Shown here: piece after piece, positions 21,737 to 32,889 of the stretch
Layout: every line of letters begins with the position of its first letter
Position numbering within the stretch: the first letter of the stretch is position 1
NCBI RefSeq assembly: GCF_023898315.1
Contig: NC_064621.1
Location: forward strand, 121,282,561-121,346,560
From: Schistocerca nitens
Taxonomy: Eukaryota; Arthropoda; Insecta; Orthoptera; Acrididae
Direction of reading: 5' to 3'
Length of the DNA stretch: 64,000 nucleotides
Made by a program: the position numbers and the translations under genes
Notes under the pieces: model-generated
Database searches by the model: none
Seen by the model: the letters and a program-made list of their open reading frames with translations, nothing else
Told to the model about the DNA's origin: nothing

Positions 21737-22508
21737 CAGGGTGTTACAAAAAGGTACGGCCAAACTTTCGGGAAACATTCCTCACACACAAAGAAAGAAA
21801 ATATGTTATGTGGACATGTGTCTGGAAACGCTTACTTTCCATGTTAGAGCTCATTTTATTACTTCTCTTCAAGTCACATTTATCATGGAATGGAAACACC
21901 CAGCAACAGAACGTACCAGCACGACTTCAAACACTTTGTCAGAGGAAATGTTCAAAATGTCCTCCGTTAGCGAGGACACATGCATCCACCCTCCATCGCA
22001 TGGAATCCCTGATGCGCTGATGCAGCCCTAGAGAATGGCGTATTGTATCACAGCCGTCCACAATACGAGCACGAAGAGTCTCTACATTTGGTACCAGGGT
22101 TGCGTAGACAAGAGCTTTCAAATGCCCCCATAAATGAAAGTCAAGAGGGTTGAGTTCAGGAGAGCGTGGAGGCCATGGAATTGGTCCGCCTCTACCAATA
22201 CATCGGTCACCGAATCTGTTGTTGAGAAGTGTACCAACACTTTGACTGAAATGTGCAGGAGCTCCATCGTGCATGAACCACATGTTGTGTCGTACTTGTA
22301 AAGGCACATGTTCTAGCAGCACAGTTAGAGTCTCCTGTATGAAATCATGATAATGTGCTCCATCGAGTGTAGGTGGACGACGAAACTAAAATGAGCTCTA
22401 ACATGGAAATTAAGCGTTTCCAGACACAGGTCCACAGAACATATTTTCTTTCTTTGTGTGTGAGGAATGTTTCCTGAAAGTTTGGCCGTACCTTTTTGTA
22501 ACACCCTG
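21737..22508 (-). mobile_element. Tc1/mariner-superfamily element, 772 bp, TA target site
   Basis: Inverted ends read CAGGGTGTTACAAAAAGG at 21737 and the complement at 22508. They match over roughly 35 bp, differing mainly by one base. TA flanks both sides (21735-21736, 22509-22510). A transposase fragment is inside. It sits within the RTE coding region, so it arrived later than the RTE. Confidence 0.92.
21939..22322 (-). pseudogene. DDE transposase C-terminal fragment (IS630/Tc1/mariner type)
   Basis: The 127-codon frame holds MWFMHDGAPAHFS with the second catalytic Asp, then DRCIGRGGPIPWPPRSPELNPLDFHLWGHLK with the third acidic residue region. The N-terminal DNA-binding part and the first Asp are absent, so this is a non-autonomous deletion copy. 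I assign superfamily only. Confidence 0.88.
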
Positions 22509-23056
22509 TATACTCCTTCCATCTTTCTGCTTTCCCTTCATTGCTTAGAACTGGGTTTCCATCTGAGCTCTTGATATTCATGCAAGTGGTTCTCTTTTCT
22601 CCAAAGGTCTCTTTAATTTTCCTGTAGGCAGTATCTATCTTACCCCTAGTGAGATAAGCCTCTCCATCCTTACATTTGTCCTCTAGCCATGCCTGCTTAG
22701 CCATTTTGCACTTCCTGTTGATTTCATTTTTGAGATTCTGTATTCCTTTTTGCCGGCTTCATTTACGGAATTTTTATATTTTCTCCTTTCATCAATTAAA
22801 CTCGATATTTCTTCTGTCACCCAAGGATTTCTACTAGCCCTCATCTTTTTACCTACTTGATCCTCTGCTGCCTTCACTACTTCATCCCTCAAAGCTATCC
22901 ATTCTTCTTCTACTGTATTTCTTTCCCCCATTCTTGTCAATTGTTCCCTTATGCTCTCCCTGAAACTCTGTACAACCTCTGGTTTAGTCACTTTATCCAG
23001 GTCCCATCTCCTTAAATTCCCACCTTTTTCCAGTTTCTTCAGTTTTAATCTACAGT

Positions 23057-23608
23057 TCATAACCAATAGATTGTGGTCAGAGTCCACATCTGCGCTGCTG
23101 GAAATGTCTTACAATTTAAAACCTGGTTCCTAAATCTCTGTTTTACCATTATATAATCTAATTTAAAACCAAGTCTTACCATTATATAATCTACCTGAAA
23201 CCTGTCAGTATCTCCAGGCTTCTTCCATGTATACAACCTTCTTTTATGATTCTTGAACCAAGTGTTAGCCATGATTAAGTTATGCTCTGTGCAAAATTCT
23301 ACTAGGCGGCTTCCTCTTTCATTTCTTACACCCAATCCATATTCACCTACTACATTTCCTTCTCTTCCTTTTCCTACTATCGAATTCCAGTCACCAATGA
23401 CTATTAAATTTTCATCTCCCTTCACTATCTGAATAATTTCTTTTATCTCGTCATACATTTCTTCAGTTTCTTCATCATCCTCAGAGCTAGTTGGCATATA
23501 TACTTCTACTACTGCTGTAGGCGTGGGCTTCGTGTCTATCTTGGCCACAATAATGCGTTCACTATGCTGTTTGTAGTAGCTTACCTGCATTCCTATTGTT
23601 TTATTCAT
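23057..23608 (-). pseudogene. RTE AP endonuclease domain
   Basis: Open for 183 codons from MNKTIGMQVSYYKQHSERI. It has YMPTS, VIGDWNSIVGKG (metal-binding region), NTWFKNHKRRLYTWKKPGD and DRFQVDYIMV, the pattern of RTE endonucleases. The C-terminal SDHNLL-type motif continues in the next frame (MDSDHNLLVMNCRLKLK, 23087). It would nick target DNA for priming. Confidence 0.9.
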
Positions 23609-24220
23609 TATTAAACCTACTCCTGCATTACCCCTATTTGATTTTGTATTTAAAACCCTGTATTCACCTGACCAAAAGTCTTGTTCCTCCTACCACTGAA
23701 CTTCATGAATTCCCACTATATCTAACTTTAACCTATCCATTTCACTTTTTAAATGTTCTAACCTACCTGCCTGATTAAGGGATCTGACATTCCACACTCC
23801 GATCCGTAGTACGCAAGTTTTCTTTCTCCTCTTGAGTAGTCCCCGCCCGGAGATCCGAATGGGGGACTATTTTACCTCCAGAATATTTTACCCAAGAGGA
23901 TGCCATCATCATTTATCCGTACAGTAAAGCTGCATGCCCTCAGGAAAAATTATGGCTGTAGTTTCCCCTTGCTTTCAGCTGTTCACAGTACCAGCACAGC
24001 AAGGTCGTTTTGGTTAGTGTTACAAGGCCAGATCAGTCAATCATCCAGACTTGCCCCTGCAACTACTGAAAAGGCTGCTGCCCCTCTTCAGGAACCATTC
24101 GTTTGTCTGTCCTCTCAACAGATACCCCACCGTCGTGGTTGCACCTACAGTACAGCTATCTGTATCGCTGAGGCACGCAAGCCTCCCCACCAACGGCAAG
24201 GTCTATGGTTCATAGTGATT

Positions 24221-25990
24221 ATGTAACTTCAATCCTTCACTGTTAAGTGACTTAAGTTACTTTTGCAAAATACCTGGATATGATGATGAATCATTTTGCT
24301 TACATATCAATGACTTGTAATTTGTCGACACCTAATGCCTACTGGTACTATAGTGGAATATAATTTTATACTAACCTGCCTTCAGAAGTGCTGTAACAAG
24401 TCCTACAGTAAAGTTAATAGATTTGAAGGGCTTATTTCAATATTGGTACAAGTCCATTACCTCCACATTTGTGTCTATAATGCTTCTGAAATTAATGAGC
24501 CAAACAAGCAGAAAGAAAGGTTCATCTCTAGCAAGAAGCCATATACTTGAATATTTCTGGTATCTCAACTGCAGATTTGTCAGCGCTCATTTAACTTTCG
24601 GACTCTGTATCTCAATATAAACAAAAATGGACTTGTACCACTATTGAAATAAGCCCTTCATTTGGTTTTTTTGTATTCTAATATGTAATTCAGTTATACA
24701 GATCAAAGGCACCAATGTAAACATTGTCATATTCCTCCACCCCAATTTCGCAATATTCCCTGGCAATTTCACTTCAAACAGTAACCCACTCATTTCTCTC
24801 ACAATTTTTTTGGAAATACTTCAAATATAATTCTGCTCTGAACAAGTTAATGCCCTTCTGTCTAAACTTATATTTTAAATTTTTAATCAATATTTTCAAT
24901 GACTGGTGAAGAAGAACCCTTAAAATGATCAAATGAGGGAGTGTTGCAGTTTTACATCATTGATTCTCAAGCCATGTGCTACCAGGCAGGCAATGCTTCC
25001 CTCCATCGTCAGTGCAGTCGCCTCTCGCCAATGCAGTCACCTCAGCACTACATCCCATCACACTAATGGTCATCGAAGCTCGGTCTACAGAGACAAGCAA
25101 CATTGAGTTTTTCCAGCCCACTTTTAAAAATTGTACTCCTTTAGTCCACTTATGTATTTTTTTGCAATTATTCCCCTTCCTCTGAAAATTTTAGCTTATT
25201 TAACACTTGCACTCCCCTAGTCTGCAAGTCCCCTATCAGGGCAATCTGTCTTTCCAAAGACGCATCAGATGTAAACTTTGTGCAGCTCTTATCCTGTGTA
25301 GGGGGAAGGATTGTGCAGGTGATCACCTGCTTGGAGGAATTTGGGAGCATTTAATTAATGATCTAGGATTACTAAATTTTCTTTCTCTCACACTCAGAAT
25401 TGGCCTATCATCGTGTGCACCAGAACTAGCCTATATTGTGTGCCAAGAGCATTCTGCACCAGTTAGAAACTGCCAGCTAGGGACATTTTAGATGTTCCGT
25501 ATATGGTGACCAGTTAGGATTGAAGGAAGGTAGTAATGTGAGGTTTTAGTGGGTGGAAGTGCAGTGTGGGTTCCAGATGGAACTCTTTCTCTGCCCATAG
25601 TTTCCAGCTTGATAACATTCAACTATCCTGCACTCCAGATTTTGGTCTGTTGTATCTTGGCTGTGATGACTCTTCCTAGTTGTTTTCCTCACATGCATCC
25701 CTTATATCCCGAGTACTGAATTTCCGTATGCTTTTTCACCTATATCATTCTCCTGTTATCATTCGAAGCTATCCTTACTAGATGCCCATACCCTCAACCT
25801 ACCTTATGACCAGCACATGAATGTGTGGTGGTTTTGTAAAAGACCAAGCAGAGCCAGATGAAAAGAATTCAGCTGCACTAACTTTTGCTGCAGCTGTTCG
25901 AAACTACTTTTTCCTTATTCACAGCAGACAAGTTGGTTCTACCCAGTATTCAGATAAAGTGACAATTCTTGCCCATAAATCAATATGGAA
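24221..25990. other. Spacer without gene (one MITE inside)
   Basis: No coding evidence. Contains the MITE at 24424-24660; otherwise unassigned, AT-rich sequence. Confidence 0.5.
24424..24660. mobile_element. Small MITE-like element, 237 bp, 35-bp inverted repeats
   Basis: TGAAGGGCTTATTTCAATAT at 24424 and its complement ending at 24660 form inverted repeats of about 35 bp with one mismatch (TATTGG against TAGTGG). No ORF. A target duplication is not clear. Confidence 0.75.
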
Positions 25991-26039
25991 TAGATAAATT
26001 GATACTCAACATGCAGACGAGGTGTTGTCGCAGACATGC

Positions 26040-26216
26040 ATATTGGAAAAGACTGATAAAAATATTAAAGCTTTTGGATAAAATACTTCTTCTGCAGCAG
26101 GAAACACAACAGTTCACACAAGCATAACTCACACACTGTCTCAGAGTGGCCGAGCCCTACTGCAACTGTGAGATGGCACAGCAGCTGCAGTTGCAATCGC
26201 AGTCCGGCTCCAGTGT

Positions 26217-26272
<56 letters not shown>

Positions 26273-26440
26273 TGTTTTCTGCTGCTGAAGGACTTTGTCT
26301 TAAAGCTTTCATATTTTAGCAGTCTTTCTCATTATGCCTGTCCGCGACAATGCCTTCCTACATGGGGAGTAGCAATCTACCCTTTCCACATTGCAGTTTT
26401 TCCATCCTGGATTTCCCATTGTTTAATTAAAGTCAATATG
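26040..26440 (+). mobile_element. Penelope-like element 3' region with (GT)n
   Basis: An AAGACTGATAAAAATATTAAAGCTTTTGG segment lies in inverse orientation. Then come a (GT)n run (26219-26271), CTGCTGCTGAAGGACTTTG and GCAGTCTTTCTCATTATGCC, ending with TTCCATCCTGGATTTCCCATTGTTT. The same order recurs at 34500-34700 next to a GIY-YIG-like sequence, which is why I assign it to that family. Confidence 0.6.
26219..26271 (+). repeat. (GT)n microsatellite
   Basis: About 26 uninterrupted TG units inside the Penelope-like 3' region. It produces a spurious Cys-Val-rich ORF. Confidence 0.97.
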
Positions 26441-26844
26441 TTGTATTGGCAGGATAAAGCAAACTGCACTTCAGTTGGCAACTGACTGCATGCTCGAAAG
26501 AGCTCTGATATCAGTACAAGCAGTCCAAAATGCTACACATTTTTTGAATCCATTACGGTGCTTTTTTATTATTTACAGATAGTGCCTATTTAAAATTTTT
26601 GTCAAAAGTATTATGCTATTTTAGATTTCTCATTTGATGTCTTCTGTAATCTGGAACTTACACTCAGTCAATACCTATGTGGTGTTTACATTCTCGTGCC
26701 TAAGTCTGTCTGCCTGCCATGTTGAAGTTAGCTGCACAATTCATCTGAATATAAGTTCTCACTAATTCTTACTTTATTACAATTTAAGTGAATGTTAGTG
26801 TTTTTTAGTTTATCATAAAATCAGTATCACCTGTTACCATTAAT

Positions 26845-28330
26845 CCTGCAGGAATGTCCATAAATCCATGAGAGTACCAGGGGTGGAGATCTCTTCTGAA
26901 CAGCATGTGGCAAGGCATCCATAATACGCTCAATAATGTTCATGTCTGGGACATTGGTGGCCAGCAGAAGTGTTTAAACTCAGAAGAGAGTTCCTGGAGC
27001 CACTTTGTAGCAATTCTGACATGTGAGGTGTTGCACTATCCTCATGGAGTTGCCCAAGTCTGTCGGAATCCACAATGGACATGAATGGATGCAGATGATC
27101 AGGCAGGATGCTTACATACATGTCACCAATGACTATTAAATTTTCATCTCCCTTCACTATCTGAATAATTTCTTTTATCTCGTCATACATTTCTTCAGTT
27201 TCTTCATCATCTGCAGAGCTAGTTGGCATATATACTTCTACTACTGCTGTAGGCGTGGGCTTCGTGTCTATCTTGGCCACAATAATGTGTTCACTATGCT
27301 GTTTGTAGTAGCTTACCTGCATTCCTATTGTTTTATTCATTATTAAACCTACTCCTGCATTACCCCTATTTGATTTTGTATTTAAAACCCTGTATTCACC
27401 TGACCAAAAGTCTTGTTCCTCCTACCACTGAACTTCATGAATTCCCACTATATCTAACTTTAACCTATCCATTTCACTTTTTAAATGTTCTAACCTACCT
27501 GCCTGATTAAGGGATCTGACATTCCACACTCCGATCCGTAGTACGCAAGTTTTCTTTCTCCTCTTGAGTAGTCCCCGCCCGGAGATCCGAATGGGGGACT
27601 ATTTTACCTCCAGAATATTTTACCCAAGAGGATGCCATCATCATTTATCCGTACAGTAAAGCTGCATGCCCTCAGTCATATCTCGACATATCAAGGGTCC
27701 CATATCATTCCAACTGCATACACACCACACCACTACAGAGCCTCCACCATTTTGAACAGTCCCCAGCTGAAATGTAGGGTTCACGGATTCATGAGGTCGA
27801 TTCCACATCCGTACACATCCATCGGCTTGATACAATTTCAAACAAGATTTGTCCGACCAGTCAACATGTTTCCAGTCATCAACACTCCAATGTCGGTGTT
27901 GACATGGCCAGGCAAGGCATAAAGCTTTGTCTCTTGCAGTCATCAAGAGTACACGAACTTTGGCTCCGAAAGCCCATACTGGTAATGTTTCGTTGAATGG
28001 TTCACATGTTGACACCTGTTGATGACACACAACATTGAAATCTGCAACAATCTTGCAGAAGGGTTTCACTCTGTCATGCTGAACGAGTCTCTTCACTCAT
28101 TGTTGGTCTCATTCTTGCAGGATCTCTTTCCAGCCACAGCAAAGTCAGAGATTTAATGTTTTACCCGATTCCTGATATTCGTGGTACACTCGTGAAACGG
28201 TCATATGGGAAATTACCCACTTCATCGCTACCCCAGAAATGCTGTGTTCCATCACTCGTGCACCGATTATAACACCATGTTCAAACTCACTTAAATCTTG
28301 ATAACCTGCCATTTGTAGCAGCAGTAATCA
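26845..28330 (-). pseudogene. Tc1-like transposase, split by an RTE patch
   Basis: The ATG is at 28312-28310 (MAGYQDLSEFEHG). The N-terminal helix-turn-helix region follows, then ARDKALCLAWPCQHRHWSVDDWKHVDWSDKS with the first catalytic Asp, and GGGSVVVWCVCSWNDMGPL. At 27675 the gene is interrupted by 554 bp of RTE sequence and resumes at 27121 with MYVSILPDHLHPFMSIV, then EDSATPHMS with the second Asp. The Glu-bearing end is frameshifted and the 3' end truncated near 26845. Family: Tc1-like, DD34E type by motif resemblance. Confidence 0.87.
27122..27675 (-). mobile_element. 554-bp RTE fragment inserted in the Tc1 gene (copy of 23390-23943)
   Basis: Base by base it equals 23390-23943 with no gap and three mismatches that I can see (two in ATCTGCAGAG, one in AATGTGTTC). 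It covers the RTE 5' leader and the start of the endonuclease but neither end of the element. There is no 3' tail and no target duplication. Junctions share short identities with the Tc1 sequence (GTCACC on the left, CCCTCAG-like on the right). Confidence 0.93.
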
Positions 28331-28849
28331 ATCTAACAAGACTGAACAGAAACCAAGATTTTCCAAACTGTGACATAAACTGTTCAAACAGTTGAAGTCA
28401 TGCTTGAACACAGCCTTACTTGAAACAGTGAAAACTGAACTGAAATAATAGATGAATAGTTCTCCAAAAGCACAATGAGACACTTACCACAAAATGTAGT
28501 GACGGGTGCACAACTAATCATCTTTTCATGCAGATTAAGACGTGTTGATACACAGAGACAAAAATATGCCCTTTGATTTAAAGTGACTGCAGTTTCCCAT
28601 ACAGCTTGCACTCACAGGCGTATCAACAAAGCAAATGGTCAATCACTTTGTGTGGCAGATATTAAACATTCCAAGGAATCCCAGACACTGCAACTAGAGT
28701 ACAATAAATGTGGATATTGCATAGTTTGGTTAGTGTGGGAGAAACAAGTCAGGACTGTGGGTTTGTTTTTCATTGGAGCGATTTTAGTGGAGGGGACGGG
28801 TAAAGAATCAGATGAGGCTTTCCCATAGAGTTGTAGATTGTGCAATTGA
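28331..28849. other. Spacer without recognised gene
   Basis: An 81-codon plus ORF (28583-28828) has no recognised domain. It may be the decayed 5' leader or ORF1 start of the LINE that follows. Confidence 0.4.
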
Positions 28850-29139
28850 GACAAAAGAATCATGGAACAGGTATGAAAGATGTGCGTCTAGAATTAGAAA
28901 TGGTGTATTTGAATCAGAAAGAATGAATGAGGCAAGAGGCATGGAAACTTGGGAAAAGGTAACAAATAATAATCAAAAGTAAAAATCTCAGAAATCACAT
29001 TTCATGTTCCAGTAAGCAACCAGTTTGCCTCGTTGCCTGAAATATGGGAAAAGCCAAAATCAGTTTTGAGTAAAGTACAGCACAGAAGACTCGTAGGAAC
29101 AATTTTAAGAGTAGGTTGGTAGAAAAACCAAGTAGGGGA

Positions 29140-29201
<62 letters not shown>

Positions 29202-30110
29202 CAGTCCTACTGCTCCATAGCAGTCATGGGAGAAATTTAGGCAAAATGCTAAACACATAGCTAGGTGTAGAATACCAGGTCACAGTCATCATGAACCTAG
29301 CAGAAAGTTTAATCAAGTGACAGAGAATATTGGTGCTTTGTGCAATGATTTTGATGAAGAAGATAAGGTGCACATAGGAGGGGGAGTAAGAAACAGCCTG
29401 GGTATCAACTTACAGTATAGTATTAAGATGTGAGGTTTGTGAAGGTTTTGCAGTGTCTTGGTGGCTCTGGGTTCAAGCAGCTATCAGCCATGTAAACAAA
29501 GAGCTGAGTGGATTGCTACAGATTGAAATAAAATCTCATGTCTGTAATGTATCTGTTGCTGCAATTGGAAGAGGGAGATACACAAACCATGTCCTGCATT
29601 GAAATAGGAGGGTGAAGGACAAATTAGCAGAGCAGTCTGCAGCAGGTGTAAGGGAGGCCACAAGCACCCAAGACAAAATCTGTGTGACTACTGGAATCAG
29701 AGAGGCATATTTTTTTTTTTAGGTTAGAGCCAGTTTGTAGGGAGAGAGTATTGAAAGAAATTACAACAGAACAGGACCATCATATACTTCACAGTGCCCA
29801 GAAAAGTAAAATTAGTTTGTTTCATCAGACCATTAAGAAGCTGAAAAAACAAGGTAGGTGAGCTTCTGGCAGGACTAGAAGTTATGGAAATTTCTGAAGT
29901 GATAGATGTTCCGTACCTGTCTGAACACCATGGAAAAACAGGGATAGAGAAGTTATATAAAGAATTTACAGAATAGCATCACTTTCCTGTAGAGTGAATG
30001 TGGAAAAGGGAGGAGTTGCAGTATGTGTGAAATTGATTGGCAACTCCATAGAGTGCTGTGTGCACAACGACCATATGATAAATAAAATTACAATGAAGGT
30101 CAGCGTTGGC
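28850..30110 (+). pseudogene. Decayed LINE, part A: ORF1 (SGNH-like) and endonuclease start
   Basis: Frames are broken, but the pieces follow a known CR1-like layout. LLHSSHGRNLGKMLNT (29205-29252) resembles the GDSHG start of the SGNH-hydrolase-like ORF1 domain. IKSHVCNVSVAAIGRGRYTNHVLH (29530-29605) resembles its later part. VPYLSEHHGKTGIEKLYKEF (29910-29970) and VNVEKGGVAVCVK (29993-30030) resemble the endonuclease N terminus. A (GA)n run (29147-29199) sits just before the SGNH segment. The element continues after the inverted-repeat element at 32890. Confidence 0.6.
29147..29199 (+). repeat. (GA)n microsatellite
   Basis: About 26 GA units directly before the SGNH-like sequence, probably an expansion of a short purine run in the LINE. 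Confidence 0.97.
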
Positions 30111-30195
30111 TGCAATTTTGATGATTTATTAACTGCAAAATCAATTTTCGATCACATAATGATCATCTTCAGTGCTGGAAGTTAAACATTTCATA

Positions 30196-30509
30196 TAGCA
30201 ATCAGTGAATAAGAAACAAAAGACCACAAATACACCTGGGTATAAACCAACTGTTGGTAAGAAAATACCTTTAGCATACAAATTAAAGCTTGTAGGCACT
30301 AGTGTCGGCACTAGTGTCTAGTTATTAGCAGTAACAGAAGCTATGAAATTATCACAATAACTGAAGCCACTGTTTACATTCACCTATACAGCAGACCTCA
30401 GTGTGACAGGGGCTTGGAACACCCTCTACTTGACATGTGTCATGTGAAGACTTAACATTACTTTATTTGACAAGAGATTACCACAAAATACCAAATGAGC
30501 ACTTGCAAA
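30196..30509 (+). repeat. Left terminal inverted repeat
   Basis: Pairs with 32461-32760. Includes CCTCAGTGTGACAGGGGCTTGG, matched on the right as CCAAGCCCCTGTCACACTGAGG. Confidence 0.88.
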
Positions 30510-31563
30510 TCATTAATTGAATATTTCAAACTTAAAATTGTACATTAAAAACGCATACCAAAAAGGAAGGAGAAATGCACATCTTGCCAACATACATTGG
30601 CATGTTATTTTCAAAATAACATGCAAGAACATACATTAGCTTCTATTTTAGCCATCCCAATGCCTAGACACACATGTTCTGTTTTTTACCAATAGAGTTT
30701 ATTAATTGTAGTGTTTTTAAAAAGTATTCTCCCTTTTGTTCTTCCAATTTTGGAAGTTTAGGAAGCCTATTGGAACATAGTTTTCACTGTAGTCGACATC
30801 TCTTAGGCACTGACACGAAGTGAATAGGAACCATTTTCACTTATATGTAATTATTTTTCATGTAACTTAGCAATTCCTTTGCCGTTTGAATGAGTTTTCA
30901 TTAACGTGTTGTAATAAGGGTTCTGACACAGCCCATGGGTATGGCTTGTACTTTTAGCACCAGTTTTGTAATAACGTCTGTCAACTGGTGGTCAGGTTAC
31001 ATAACTGACTGTCATAATGGGCCTTTAACAAAATCCATGCACACTACACATTAGGCGTTTGGTTATGAAAATTTATATGTTTTCCCAGTAGACAAGAAAC
31101 TTAAATACTCATCACTTACATGTGATTATTTCATGTTGTTAGTTTGTCACTACATTTTCATTGTTTTAGTAAGTAATTTCAGAAAAAAGTGTATAATCTG
31201 GTTCCAATTTGTCTACAGTATGATGTATATTTTGGGAATAATTTTTACTGTTACCTTTCGTAAGTTATGACATTTTTTCCGGATGTATGATGTATATTAC
31301 TACTTATCCACACCTTGCATTTTAGATTAATTTTTATGGCCTGCTTTTGATATATGGGTATTTTCAAAGTCAGCTTTTATGTTATAAGGGGGCCCACTGC
31401 TGCTATAAGATGTGTAATAAAGTTATCTCCTTCATATGAGTATTCAAAACCATTTGCTTGACAGTTTTAATTTCTGTTGTATCAACTGTAAATGTATGTA
31501 TGATGGGTTCTGACCCAGTGATTGTGCAAAGTGTATAACCAGAGTGCGATGTATTTTTTGGGA

Positions 31564-31791
31564 GGAGGAGGAGGAGGAGGAGATTAGTGTTTAACGTCCC
31601 GTCGACAACGAGGTCATTAGAGACGGAGCGCAAGCTCGGGCGAGGAAAGGATGGGGAAGGAAATCGGCCATGTCCTTTTAAAGGAACCATCCCGGCATTT
31701 GCCTGTAGCGATTTAGGGAAATCACGGAAAACCTAAATCAGGATGGCCGGAGACGGGATTGAACTGTCATCCTCCCGAATGCGAGTCCAGT
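31564..31791 (-). mobile_element. tRNA-derived SINE, head-truncated copy
   Basis: Complement of the SINE body at 4528-4782, from CTGGACTCGCATTCGGGAGG to GGGACGTTAAACAC. The A box and tRNA 5' half are missing (5' truncation), while the B-box region is present. The tail is (CTC)n on its own strand. A 14-bp target duplication TGTATTTTTTGGGA flanks it (31550-31563, 31792-31805). Confidence 0.92.
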
Positions 31792-32460
31792 TGTATTTTT
31801 TGGGACAAAGCTTTTATACTTTAAAGAGAATACTGTTTCCTTATACCCAAGTTCTGTTTGCATCATACGAGGAAATTTTTTCCATAAATAATAGGTGTAG
31901 TAGTGGAGGTTTCTACAAGGCTAGCATATTTCATACACTTGTGTCTCTAGCCAACATATCACTAATTCTTTGCAACAACTAATGTTACAAATTAGTTGTT
32001 ATTGATGTGTGCACTAAACTGTCTCTGCATCCACAATGTGCTTTTATATCATTCTGCTTTTTAAATTACGCTGATTTTTTGTAATTAAGCCTCAGAAACA
32101 GTTATAATGTGTTAACATGTTCAAACAGGACGAATGAGATGTGTGTATCATCAAGTCATTAAATACAATAAAAAACTTTTAGTCTGCACCCTAAAAACTT
32201 TTTTTATAAAGAATACTGTGTGTCATGACATTTTGACCTGTTAAATCGTGGCATATTCTACAATCGCCACTATTTATGTATTTGATTTCTTAGTTTCAAC
32301 GTAATATTTTACGTAAATTAAGAACTTTGCACCTCTGACTTCCCACGCCAGATGATGGTTACTTTGCCATAACATATTCTGTTATATTTTATGTCTGTTA
32401 TTTGTATATTTTTCTTTTTTACTAGTCCTGTAATCTTACACCTTATAATTTACCTGTTGT

Positions 32461-32760
32461 TTTGCAAGTGCACATTTGCTATTTTGTGGTAATCCCTTGC
32501 CAAATAAAGTAATGTTAAGTCTTCATATGACATGTCACATAGAGGGCATACCAAGCCCCTGTCACACTGAGGTCTGCTGTATAGATGAATGTAAACAGTG
32601 GCTTCAGTTATTGTGATCATTTCATAGCTTCTGTTAGTGCTATTAATTAGACACCAGTGCCTATGAGCTTTAATTTGTATGCTACAGGTATGGTCTTACC
32701 AACAGTTGGTTTACACTCAGGTGTATTTGTGGTCTTTTGTTTCTTATTCACTGATCGCTA
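32461..32760 (-). repeat. Right terminal inverted repeat
   Basis: Inverted partner of 30196-30509, slightly shorter owing to small indels. Confidence 0.88.
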
Positions 32761-32889
32761 CGCGAAAATGCCAATGCTCACCTTCCTTCTAATTTAGTAT
32801 ATGTGAAAGTTGGACACAGACTCAAAAACACTGAAACAATCACTTTGTGTGTACATCAGCATGTGCTTGTGAGTTATTATTGAAGAATA

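Larger units (their letters stand above)
20213..24208 (-). mobile_element. Full-length RTE-type LINE with 12-bp target duplication
   Basis: TTCATAGTGATT occurs at 20201-20212 and 24209-24220. Between these lies a complete RTE element on the minus strand: 5' leader (24208-23610), endonuclease, RT and C-terminal region, ending in a (CAA)n tail (plus strand TTG units at 20213-20243). A 772-bp Tc1/mariner element (21737-22508) is inserted in the coding region. Part of the 5' duplication could be element sequence, but AGTGATT is clearly duplicated. Several stops and frameshifts make it inactive. Confidence 0.88.
30196..32760. mobile_element. 2.56-kb element with ~300-bp terminal inverted repeats
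   Basis: 30196-30509 and 32461-32760 are inverted copies of each other. Outer ends read TAGCAATCAGTGAATAAGAAAC and the complement of GTTTCTTATTCACTGATCGCTA. Inner ends read CCAAATGAGCACTTGCAAA and the complement of TTTGCAAGTGCACATTTGCT. They are colinear with scattered substitutions and small indels. The 1.95-kb interior has no transposase-like ORF and contains a tRNA SINE. It lies inside a LINE endonuclease gene. Superfamily unknown; target duplication not identified. Confidence 0.85.

Noticed and set aside
26168-26485. Cys-Val repeat ORF
   Set aside because: Translation of a (GT)n microsatellite; the same applies to similar ORFs at 34311, 36266, 42875 and 53854.
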